Shown here: piece after piece, positions 1 through 5,100 of the stretch
Position numbering within the stretch: the first letter of the stretch is position 1
Layout: every line of letters starts with the position of its first letter
NCBI GenBank assembly: GCA_021772195.1
Contig: JAJFML010000180.1
Coordinates: forward strand, 1-5,100
Length of the DNA: 5,100 bases
Reading direction: 5' to 3'
Source of the DNA: Chlamydiota bacterium
GTDB taxonomy: Bacteria; Chlamydiota; Chlamydiia; Chlamydiales; SM23-39
Notes under the pieces: generated by a model
The model's database searches: none
Told to the model about the DNA's origin: nothing
The model's input: only the letters and a program-made list of their open reading frames with translations
Translations under genes and position numbers: made by a program

Positions 1-330
1 ACTCAGCCAAAAAAACACCACGAATGGAATAAAAAGAGGAACAGTATTGAGAAGCATAATTGAATTGGTTAACTCAAGCTTTTTCAGCGTATAAAAATAA
101 CAGTAGATACCAAAAAGACCGAAAAACGCTCTACTTAGATGTAAAAAAGGGTGTTTCGTGCGAAAATTTATGCTTTTGGAAAATAGAAATGGAACAATTA
201 CAACTAAACTAATCAGGTTTCGAAAAAAGATAAGTGTAAAATTTGAAACTCCCGTTGTTCGTTTCACAAAAAATCCCATCAAAGTTAAAAACAGCGCAGC
301 TAAGACAGCAAAGAAGAATCCCTTCTTCAT
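1..330 (-). CDS. EamA/DMT-family inner-membrane transporter, N-terminal part (cut by window edge)
   Basis: The minus strand is open from the ATG at 330-328 to base 1, giving 110 codons with no stop. The gene continues beyond the window. The protein is strongly hydrophobic and aligns without gaps to residues 5-114 of the upstream transporter, with about half the residues identical by hand count. Shared blocks include FFRNLI (residues 35-40), LSRA.FGL (65-72), IYCYF (75-79), LTN (87-89), LLNT.PLFIP (93-102) and a Trp at 108. These correspond to the first EamA repeat of a drug/metabolite transporter. The start is supported by AGAGGA (335-340 on the complement) four bases upstream and by the ATGA overlap with the upstream gene's stop. 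It is probably co-transcribed and translationally coupled with that gene. The family exports or exchanges small metabolites across the inner membrane, but the substrate cannot be read from sequence. Whether the second EamA repeat is intact cannot be seen here. Confidence 0.9.
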   Translation of the reverse strand, partial: MKKGFFFAVLAALFLTLMGFFVKRTTGVSNFTLIFFRNLISLVVIVPFLFSKSINFRTKHPFLHLSRAFFGLFGIYCYFYTLKKLELTNSIMLLNTVPLFIPFVVFFWLS

Positions 331-1187
331 TCAATCCTCTGAGAGTGGTTTTGATCCAAGATGGTCCAAATTCCGCCAGCTGCAATGAGGGAACAACCAA
401 TAAGAGTCCAATAATCTGGAATGCTTCCCCAAATTAGCCAATCATAAAATCCACCGAAGATCACAGCCATATAGAGAAGAGCGCCCGCTCTTGAAGCGGA
501 AACATTTTTATAGGCTTTGGTTAAACAGAACTGATATCCGTATGCACTCAAACCGATAATTCCAATGATATACCACATCTCTTTGCTTACTATTGGCTGC
601 CAAGCGACTATCATTGGGAAAAAGGAGACCACAACCGAAATCAGAAAATAGTAAAAGAGAATCAACCTCGTATCATCTGTCTTAGAAAGCTTTCGAAGAG
701 CGACCACACCAATGGCACCTGCCATAGCACCTCCAATCCCAATAAGACTCGCCACATTGACAATCCTAGCACCTGGTTTTAGAATTAAAAGAATACCAAG
801 AAACCCGAGAGCTAAAGCATAGGTTCTAAGGCGAGGAATTTTTTTTCGATTCCACAATAAAATTACAAGTGGAATAAAAAGCGGAATTGTATTTAAGAGC
901 ACAATAGCATTGGTTAAAAAGAGGTGTCTTAGAGTGAAAAAATAGCAGTAGATGTTTACAAGCCCAAAAACAGCTCTACTAAAATGTAGAGGAAAGCGAG
1001 TAGTTTTTAAGCTGACCTTGTCATGGATAATAAAGGGAATCACTGCTGCCAAGCAAATTAGATTTCGAAAAAAGACGAGAGTTTCATTTGGCACTTCTTC
1101 TGCAAACTTGACGAAGACCCCCATTGATGCAAAAAAGAGCGCTGATATTAGAGCGTAAATTCCGCCACGAATTGGATGCTTTGACAT
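327..1187 (-). CDS. EamA/DMT-family inner-membrane transporter (full length)
   Basis: The 286-residue protein has the usual length and layout of the ten-helix drug/metabolite transporter superfamily: two EamA repeats, hydrophobic almost throughout. Repeat 1 (about residues 8-137) contains VFFRNLI (38-44), HFSRAVFGL (68-76) and LLNTIPLFIPL (97-107). It ends in the family-like GFLGILLILKPG (128-139). Repeat 2 (about 147-275) ends in GALLYMAVIFGGFYDW (235-250) and a final helix around 261-276. The tail is short and polar. Start choice: AAAAGGG lies six bases upstream (1194-1200, complement), and an in-frame stop just beyond leaves no earlier Met. The stop TGA overlaps the next gene's ATG (ATGA), so the two paralogues form an operon. 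The gene is divergent from the outer-membrane-protein operon. Family members move amino acids, nucleotides or other metabolites. In obligate intracellular bacteria some import S-adenosylmethionine, but nothing here identifies the substrate. No clean promoter is visible upstream. Confidence 0.93.
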   Translation of the reverse strand: MSKHPIRGGIYALISALFFASMGVFVKFAEEVPNETLVFFRNLICLAAVIPFIIHDKVSLKTTRFPLHFSRAVFGLVNIYCYFFTLRHLFLTNAIVLLNTIPLFIPLVILLWNRKKIPRLRTYALALGFLGILLILKPGARIVNVASLIGIGGAMAGAIGVVALRKLSKTDDTRLILFYYFLISVVVSFFPMIVAWQPIVSKEMWYIIGIIGLSAYGYQFCLTKAYKNVSASRAGALLYMAVIFGGFYDWLIWGSIPDYWTLIGCSLIAAGGIWTILDQNHSQRIE

Positions 1188-1258
1188 TGGATACCCTTTT
1201 TATTCGTATAATCTATTTATCTCATTATTTAAAAGTACGTATACACATTCCAATCAAG

Positions 1259-1292
1259 AATTGCGAATATCTACAATAGAATACTCGCAATT
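1259..1292. repeat. Imperfect inverted repeat in the divergent intergenic region
   Basis: The left arm AATTGCGAATAT (1259-1270) and right arm ATACTCGCAATT (1281-1292) pair at 11 of 12 positions, around a 10-base centre. The mismatch is 1267 A against 1284 C. On the minus-strand transcript this becomes a U-G wobble, so the stem is complete only in RNA made toward the transporter genes. The repeat lies between the divergent transporter and outer-membrane-protein genes, about 72 bases from the former start and 64 from the latter. It could be a regulator-binding site acting on one or both units, or a leader hairpin in the transporter mRNA. It is not followed by a T-run on either strand, so a terminator is unlikely. 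Function is inferred only from position and symmetry. Confidence 0.5.
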
Positions 1293-1318
1293 AAACAATG
1301 AATTACTCATCTATTTTC

Positions 1319-1324
1319 TTGACA
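1319..1324 (+). promoter_or_regulatory. Isolated -35-like hexamer upstream of the outer-membrane-protein operon
   Basis: TTGACA matches the sigma-70-type -35 consensus exactly and lies 31 bases before the ATG at 1356. The hexamer 17 bases downstream is GATGAT, a poor -10. Transcription from it would begin almost at the start codon, giving a leaderless or nearly leaderless mRNA. No convincing Shine-Dalgarno is seen before 1356: only AGAAGAA/CGAG further upstream, within a weak 5-bp hairpin (1335-1339 with 1345-1349). This may be a real weak promoter or chance. Confidence is low. Confidence 0.25.
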
Positions 1325-1355
1325 AACTGAAGAAGAATCGAGATGATTCGGCCAT

Positions 1356-2417
1356 ATGAAAAAAATATTTTTACTACTGTTCTCTTTCTCTTTTTTGCAC
1401 GCAACAAATGAGAGTAACAACACACCTCCTCAAAAGATTGGAAACACCTATCCATTAAAAAATGGAAGCATCTCTTTAAACGGTGAATTTCTCTGGTTCA
1501 AACCCTACGCATTCATTCCTTTCTCTCTTACCCATATCACTACAGGTCCAAGAGACTATTTTGATAATCAGCGAGTGCAGAAGGTAAACTTTTCATTCAA
1601 CCCAGGCTTTCGTCTTCAAATCGGCTTTTATATGCCAACCCCCTCCTGGAAGATGCATTGGACCTACACCCGCTTTCGAACCAGCGACAAAAGAGATGTA
1701 TATCCAGATACTAACGAAGTTCTGTCTCCTATTTGGGAATCCATTCAACTATTTATTCCCACAAATGTAGGTTCCCACACATCTGCCCATGCAAAACAAA
1801 TGCTAAACTACAATGTATTCGACTGGGACCTTCAGAGCAGCCTCTTCTCGGGCATGCACTTCGCTCTTACCCCAACATTTGGAGTTCGAACCGCATATAT
1901 TCGAAATGATTTAACGGTTCGCTATGACGGAGAAAATATCTCCCCAGAACTTCCCGTTGAAGATAAGGTAAATGTAAAAAACCATTTTCGAGCAATTGGA
2001 CTAAAAGGCGGCCTCAACTTATCCTACTTATTAGGACAGAACTTTGAGCTTTTTGGCATTTCAGCTGTTTCCATTCTCCTCTCTCGCATTACAAGACACC
2101 ACCACGAGAAATATATTGCTGTAAATACTACAGGAGAGCTCTTTTCAGGAAGAGTAGGAAATAGCAACCGTTACCTTAGCACCAAAAGTTCTTTTGACCT
2201 CGCACTAGGCATTTCATGGGGACTCTATTTTGGTGAAGCTCAAAAAAGATACTTCTCTCTTAGTACCGCTTATGAAGTACATATCTGGCCAGATCAAATT
2301 CAGCTAATGCGCATTCAATCTTCAAACAATCTTGGTGACCTCTCTAATCCCATTGACTTTTACAAGGCAGACCTCTGCTTTCAAGGCCTTAAATTTAAAG
2401 GATCGCTCGAATTCTAA
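1356..2417 (+). CDS. Lpg1974 / Legionella_OMP-type pore-forming outer-membrane beta-barrel protein (MOMP-like)
   Basis: The 353-residue protein is predicted to be an outer-membrane porin-like barrel. It begins with a textbook signal peptide: MKK, a hydrophobic core IFLLLFSFSFL, and likely cleavage after HA (residue 16). The mature part opens with a polar linker, then SLNGEFLWFKPYA (about 40-52), resembling the first barrel strand of this family. Alternating aromatic/polar strands follow (for example GFRLQIGFYMP and HFALTPTFGVRTAYI). The last strand, LCFQGLKFKGSLEF, ends in Phe, the usual signal for the BAM assembly machinery, and QGL near the C-terminus is typical of Lpg1974-like proteins. 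The start is fixed by an in-frame stop 12 bases upstream (1344-1346). The stop TAA shares its last base with the ATG of the next gene, so this is the first gene of a three-gene operon. Such proteins are multiplied in Simkania- and Parachlamydia-type chlamydiae. Family placement is from remembered pattern, and pore selectivity is unknown. Confidence 0.8.
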   Translation: MKKIFLLLFSFSFLHATNESNNTPPQKIGNTYPLKNGSISLNGEFLWFKPYAFIPFSLTHITTGPRDYFDNQRVQKVNFSFNPGFRLQIGFYMPTPSWKMHWTYTRFRTSDKRDVYPDTNEVLSPIWESIQLFIPTNVGSHTSAHAKQMLNYNVFDWDLQSSLFSGMHFALTPTFGVRTAYIRNDLTVRYDGENISPELPVEDKVNVKNHFRAIGLKGGLNLSYLLGQNFELFGISAVSILLSRITRHHHEKYIAVNTTGELFSGRVGNSNRYLSTKSSFDLALGISWGLYFGEAQKRYFSLSTAYEVHIWPDQIQLMRIQSSNNLGDLSNPIDFYKADLCFQGLKFKGSLEF

Positions 2418-3484
2418 TGTGGAAAAAAACACCCTTCACTAAAAAAGCAAAATGCAAACTTCCCATTATTCAAGCGCCTATGGCGCTTGCGACAACTCCT
2501 GAACTCGTAGCAGCAGTCTCCAATGAAGGTGCTATTGGCTCGTATGGCGCAGCTCTAGATACTCCTGAAGAGATACGCAAAAACATTCACAAAATCCGCG
2601 AGCTTACCGACCAGCCTTTCAACGTAAATCTCTTTACGCCGTTAAACCCTTCCCGAGATGAGAAGAAAATCCATGCAATGAATCAAATTCTACAAGGATA
2701 CCGCGACGAGCTAGGAGTAGAAGCCCCCACAATACCTAAAAAAATCCCCTCAAAGTTTGATGAAAAAATGCAGGTCATCCTTGAAGAGAAACCCGCAATA
2801 TTTAGCTTTACCTTTGGTAGTTTAGACCTCAATTATACCGATAGACTTCGAGAAGAAGGTATACTTATTTGCGGCTCTGCCACAACAGTAGAAGAGGGCA
2901 TTTATTTAGAAAAAAATGGTGTGGATATGATCACAGCTCAAGGATTTGAGGCAGGTGGCCATCGGGCAACCTTTCTTCATCCAATTAAAGACGCACTCAT
3001 AGGAAATTTTGCCCTTATTCCTCAGCTGACTGACCATGCAAGCGTGCCTGTGATCGCAGCCGGCGCTATCATGGATGCAAGAGGCATGCTTGCAGCACTA
3101 ATACTTGGCGCATCTGCTGTGCAAATGGGAACCGCATTTCTCACAACACATGAGTCCCCCATTTCAAGAGAATACAAAAATGCCATTCTAAAAGCCTCTA
3201 GCTCATCTACCACGCTCACCCGTTCATTTACCGGTAAAAGCGCGCGCGCTATTCGCAACCGTTTTGTAGATGAGATGGATAGCTTTGAAGAGCTCACCTG
3301 TGATTTCCCCATTCAAGGAAGACTAACCGCTCCTATCCGTAAAAAAGCGAGTGAGAAAAAAAAGGAAGATCTTCTCTCTCTTTGGTGCGGTCAAGCACCC
3401 AATCTCTCTCAAGATATCTCCACCTCACACCTTATTATTAATCTTGTAATAAATATGGATGATTTAGTAAAAATTCTTCCATGA
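2417..3484 (+). CDS. Nitronate monooxygenase-family flavoprotein (2-nitropropane dioxygenase-like)
   Basis: The 355-residue cytosolic protein has the usual length for class I nitronate monooxygenases, FMN-dependent TIM-barrel enzymes that oxidise nitronates such as propionate-3-nitronate with O2. Visible family signatures in order: PIIQAPMA (16-23, phosphate/flavin end of strand 1), GSYGAA (41-46), FNVNLFTP (68-75), FTFG (131-134) and QGFEAGGHR (175-183). His182 sits at the position of the proposed catalytic base. Then come PVIAAGAIMD (211-220), GASAVQMGTAFL (231-242), which binds the flavin phosphate, and the late LWCGQAP (322-328) typical of the class. No signal peptide is present. The ATG overlaps the preceding stop by one base (TAATG). 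AAAGGA lies 14 bases upstream, so re-initiation is plausible. The stop overlaps the next gene's ATG (ATGA). An eight-A run (3356-3363) lies in the lysine-rich stretch before LWCGQ. Related flavoproteins such as FabK-like enoyl reductases share the fold, but the EAGGH plus LWCGQ combination favours the nitronate group. The true substrate is unproven. Confidence 0.88.
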   Translation: MWKKTPFTKKAKCKLPIIQAPMALATTPELVAAVSNEGAIGSYGAALDTPEEIRKNIHKIRELTDQPFNVNLFTPLNPSRDEKKIHAMNQILQGYRDELGVEAPTIPKKIPSKFDEKMQVILEEKPAIFSFTFGSLDLNYTDRLREEGILICGSATTVEEGIYLEKNGVDMITAQGFEAGGHRATFLHPIKDALIGNFALIPQLTDHASVPVIAAGAIMDARGMLAALILGASAVQMGTAFLTTHESPISREYKNAILKASSSSTTLTRSFTGKSARAIRNRFVDEMDSFEELTCDFPIQGRLTAPIRKKASEKKKEDLLSLWCGQAPNLSQDISTSHLIINLVINMDDLVKILP

Positions 3485-4131
3485 TTTTTCGTTTACTGCT
3501 GCTTTCTTTTCTGTGGATCTCTTCTCTATCTGCATATACCATTGAAACGCTCTCAGAGATGCCCAGAATCTATCTCATTAAAAGCTTCCTATCTGATAAG
3601 GAATGTGAACACATTAAAAGAAAGGCAAAACCTTCTCTCAAAAGATCCAAAGTTGTAGCTCATGATGGTAGTAAAGTAGTAAGCGAATCAAGAACCTCAG
3701 ATGGAATGTGGTTTCCAGCATCTCCTAAAGACAAACTCTTAAGAAAAATAGAAAAACGCATTGAAGAATTAACAGAAATCCCCCGAGAAAATGGAGAGGC
3801 ATTTCAAGTCCTTCGCTATCAAGTTGGAGGCGAATTTAAGCCCCACCACGACTATTTCGCTTCGAATAAAGCATGGGACCGTCAAACCGGAAGAGGCGGA
3901 CAAAGAATAGCTACTCTTATCATCTATCTTCATGATACTCCTGAAGGGGGAGCTACTATCTTCCCAAGAGCCGAAATCGAAGTCCAACCCATTAAAGGTC
4001 AGGCTCTTCTGTTTTATGACTGTCTTCCTAATGGAGTGGAAGACCCTCTTTCTTTTCATGGAGGCGCTCCCGTATTAGCAGGCGAAAAGTGGATCATGAC
4101 CAAATGGCTCCACGAGCGAGATTTCAATTAA
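3481..4131 (+). CDS. Exported Fe(II)/2-oxoglutarate prolyl 4-hydroxylase-like oxygenase
   Basis: The 216-residue protein is a prolyl 4-hydroxylase-type dioxygenase, which couples 2-oxoglutarate decarboxylation and O2 to hydroxylation of proline in peptides. All key residues are present. HxD is at His122-x-Asp124 (in FKPHHDYF), the distal iron ligand is His193 (in SFHGGAPV), and Lys203 ten residues later (in GEKWIMTKW) is placed to bind 2-oxoglutarate. Core strands read RIATLIIYLHDTPEGGATIFP (split at residues 142-162) and QALLFYD (174-180). The C-terminus KWLHERDF and the ESRTSDGMWF and ENGEAFQVLRY blocks closely resemble plant/animal enzymes. Residues 1-18, a hydrophobic stretch ending SLSA, look like a Sec signal peptide, so the catalytic domain (about 25-212) is probably exported. 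There are only two cysteines (43 and 181). The start overlaps the previous stop (ATGA) with no Shine-Dalgarno, so translation likely depends on coupling. This is the last gene of the operon, followed by a hairpin terminator. The substrate is unknown: a bacterial envelope protein or a host protein are both possible. Confidence 0.92.
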   Translation: MIFRLLLLSFLWISSLSAYTIETLSEMPRIYLIKSFLSDKECEHIKRKAKPSLKRSKVVAHDGSKVVSESRTSDGMWFPASPKDKLLRKIEKRIEELTEIPRENGEAFQVLRYQVGGEFKPHHDYFASNKAWDRQTGRGGQRIATLIIYLHDTPEGGATIFPRAEIEVQPIKGQALLFYDCLPNGVEDPLSFHGGAPVLAGEKWIMTKWLHERDFN

Positions 4132-4146
4132 AATTATCATTTACAC

Positions 4147-4193
4147 TATTACTATATATTAAAATATTTAATATATAGTAATAATTTTTTTTT
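4147..4193 (+). terminator. AT-only hairpin plus T-tract, terminator of the three-gene operon
   Basis: A perfect 17-bp stem (4147-4163 with 4167-4183) has a 3-base ATA loop. One A later comes a run of nine Ts (4185-4193). It begins 16 bases after the hydroxylase stop codon and just before the next gene's promoter, the expected place for an intrinsic terminator. The stem holds a single G-C pair (4152-4178), all others being A-T, so stability comes from length rather than GC. This is atypical of model terminators but plausible in an AT-rich genome. The next gene is on the same strand, so there is no convergent unit to share it. Confidence 0.75.
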
Positions 4194-4195
4194 CG

Positions 4196-4224
4196 TTTAC
4201 TTATAATTAAATAAAATGTATAAT
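4196..4224 (+). promoter_or_regulatory. Sigma-70-type promoter for the right-hand gene
   Basis: The -35-like TTTACT (4196-4201, four of six consensus bases) and a perfect -10 TATAAT (4219-4224) are separated by exactly 17 bp. Transcription would start near 4231, leaving a leader of about 24 bases with TGAG (4245-4248) six bases before the ATG as a weak Shine-Dalgarno. It begins immediately after the terminator T-run. Two further TATAAT hexamers (4202-4207 and 4236-4241) exist in this AT-rich tract, so the exact start is uncertain. The one at 4236 would leave almost no leader. Confidence 0.6.
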
Positions 4225-4254
4225 ATATATAAATATATAATATATGAGTTAATA

Positions 4255-5100
4255 ATGTCTATTGAACGATTTTTACCATCATCTCTAATAAACCCTGTTA
4301 GAGAGCAGCTACATAATTACGCCAACAAAGATCATTCTGATTCTGAGAAGCAACAGCGTATCTATAAAGATATCACTTCAAATTGGAATTATGATTTTTC
4401 CTTCAACCCGCTTCAATTGATCGCCAAGCTTGTGTGCGCCATCTATTTCTACACAGCAGGACAGTTTCTTATAGACACCTTTATTCAGCGTGAAATAAAG
4501 CAAGTAAAGGCAGAAGAGTTCCCAAAAATCTTAAGATATATGAATAACGAAGGTCTCTTTAATAAAAAACTAAAATTTCATGAAGAGAATAACTTAGAGC
4601 ACCAAAGAAATTTTATAAGCAAAGACAACGTGGCTTTATTTCAAACAGCTGGTTTAGAAGAACGGGCATATGCCGGAAAGTCATTAGAAGAAGCAGTAGC
4701 GTATGCAAGAGCTCATATATTATTCGAAGCGGGCGCGGATGAAAATTTCAGAGAATTTTTAAGACTCGATAAACAAGATGCAGCATCAATTAATAGACTC
4801 TCAGAAACAGCGCAAGACCTCTCCTATGATCAATGCAATGGAAGCGAGAGAAATCTCTTCATTAATATTCTCTTTGAAAAAGCCAGATTAGGCGATAATT
4901 GGAAAAAAGCAATAAAAGCACTTCCTCAAAATGAACAAGCTCTTCTCCGTGCCTTTTCAAATCCAGTTAGAGAAAATGCTTTTCTTGTAGATGCATTTGT
5001 AGATTCAGAATATCTCCGAAACATTAAGTCAATGTTTTTAGATCAAAATCCAGATATTAAGGCTAAAGTACAGGGTGTTTTTGATGAAAGACAAATTGCC
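4255..5100 (+). CDS. Unrecognised protein, N-terminal 282 residues (cut by window edge)
   Basis: The frame is open from ATG 4255 to the window end with no stop and codon use like its neighbours, so it is almost certainly a real gene. It is preceded by a good promoter and a weak TGAG ribosome site at six bases. I do not recognise the family. The protein starts MSIERFLPSSLINPV without a signal peptide. Residues 1-50 are polar and charged. Residues 53-77 (LQLIAKLVCAIYFYTAGQFLIDTFI, in two parts with Lys58 inside) are the only hydrophobic stretch and could be a single membrane helix or a buried amphipathic helix. From 78 onward it is charged and apparently helical (many Glu, Lys, Asn, Gln). A short HILFEAGADEN piece (154-164) recalls an ankyrin loop, but no repeat series follows. 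The pentapeptide NPVRE occurs at 13-17 and 236-240. It is monocistronic as far as visible, separated from the upstream operon by a terminator. It could be a lineage-specific host-interaction protein, but nothing in the sequence proves this. Confidence 0.85.
   Translation, partial: MSIERFLPSSLINPVREQLHNYANKDHSDSEKQQRIYKDITSNWNYDFSFNPLQLIAKLVCAIYFYTAGQFLIDTFIQREIKQVKAEEFPKILRYMNNEGLFNKKLKFHEENNLEHQRNFISKDNVALFQTAGLEERAYAGKSLEEAVAYARAHILFEAGADENFREFLRLDKQDAASINRLSETAQDLSYDQCNGSERNLFINILFEKARLGDNWKKAIKALPQNEQALLRAFSNPVRENAFLVDAFVDSEYLRNIKSMFLDQNPDIKAKVQGVFDERQIA

Noticed and set aside
158..388. Plus-strand open frames (158-388 and 952-1158) opposite the two transporters, similar to each other in places.
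   Set aside because: Their similarity simply reflects the paralogy of the transporter genes on the other strand. They are not independent genes.
1181..1212. Plus-strand TTGACA (1181-1186) and TATAAT (1207-1212), resembling a promoter for the outer-membrane-protein operon.
   Set aside because: The spacing is 20 bp, well outside the usual 16-18, and the -35 lies in the start region of the divergent transporter gene. The AT-rich context makes a chance TATAAT likely.
1343..1411. A 22-codon plus-strand frame starting at ATG 1343 and overlapping the start of the outer-membrane-protein gene.
   Set aside because: It is too short, has no ribosome site, and is out of frame with a gene having a clear signal peptide. 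It is most likely chance.
3022..3312. Open frame of 96 codons on the minus strand inside the flavoprotein gene.
   Set aside because: It lies wholly opposite a gene with clear family motifs, and its translation has no recognisable features. It is a shadow frame.
3356..3363. Eight-A run in the flavoprotein gene as a possible slippage or frameshift site.
   Set aside because: The frame is intact through it and the conserved LWCGQ motif follows in frame. Such runs are expected in AT-rich lysine codons.
3769..4059. Open frame of 96 codons on the minus strand inside the hydroxylase gene.
   Set aside because: It is opposite the catalytic core of a well-supported gene. It has no ribosome site or independent evidence.
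4714..4746. Ankyrin-like phrase HILFEAGADEN in the right-hand unrecognised protein.
   Set aside because: There is a single occurrence with no preceding or following 33-residue periodic repeats, so an ankyrin domain is not supported.

Overview
This is a low-GC, densely packed bacterial segment with five genes besides a truncated transporter at the left edge. The most informative gene is an outer-membrane beta-barrel protein of the Lpg1974 / 'Legionella_OMP' type. This family is expanded in environmental Chlamydiota (Simkania- and Parachlamydia-like organisms) and was named from Legionella. Together with the AT-rich composition and a eukaryote-like prolyl 4-hydroxylase, it suggests an intracellular bacterium, most likely an environmental chlamydia. 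Legionella remains an alternative. This is recognition from memory, not a database result.

Left block (1-1187, minus strand): two tandem genes for EamA/DMT-type inner-membrane transporters. They overlap by four bases (ATGA) and are clearly paralogous. The downstream copy runs off the window. Positions 1188-1355 are the divergent intergenic region. It holds an imperfect 12-bp inverted repeat (1259-1292) and an isolated consensus -35-like TTGACA near the outer-membrane gene.

Central block (1356-4131, plus strand): three genes joined by a 1-base overlap (TAATG) and a 4-base overlap (ATGA), so almost certainly one translationally coupled operon. They encode (i) a signal-peptide-bearing pore-type outer-membrane protein, (ii) a nitronate-monooxygenase-family flavoprotein, and (iii) an Fe(II)/2-oxoglutarate prolyl 4-hydroxylase with its own N-terminal signal peptide and a complete set of catalytic residues. 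The block ends in a 17-bp, almost purely A/T hairpin followed by nine Ts.

Right block (4194-5100): a well-formed promoter (TTTACT, 17 bp, TATAAT) drives a new gene that stays open to the window end (282 codons visible). I do not recognise this protein. It has one moderately hydrophobic segment near residues 53-77 and otherwise looks like a soluble, charged, helical protein. It may be lineage-specific.

The unusual feature is the operon itself: an outer-membrane pore, an O2-using flavoenzyme and an exported O2-using hydroxylase of eukaryotic/plant-like type are translationally coupled. A shared function is inference only.
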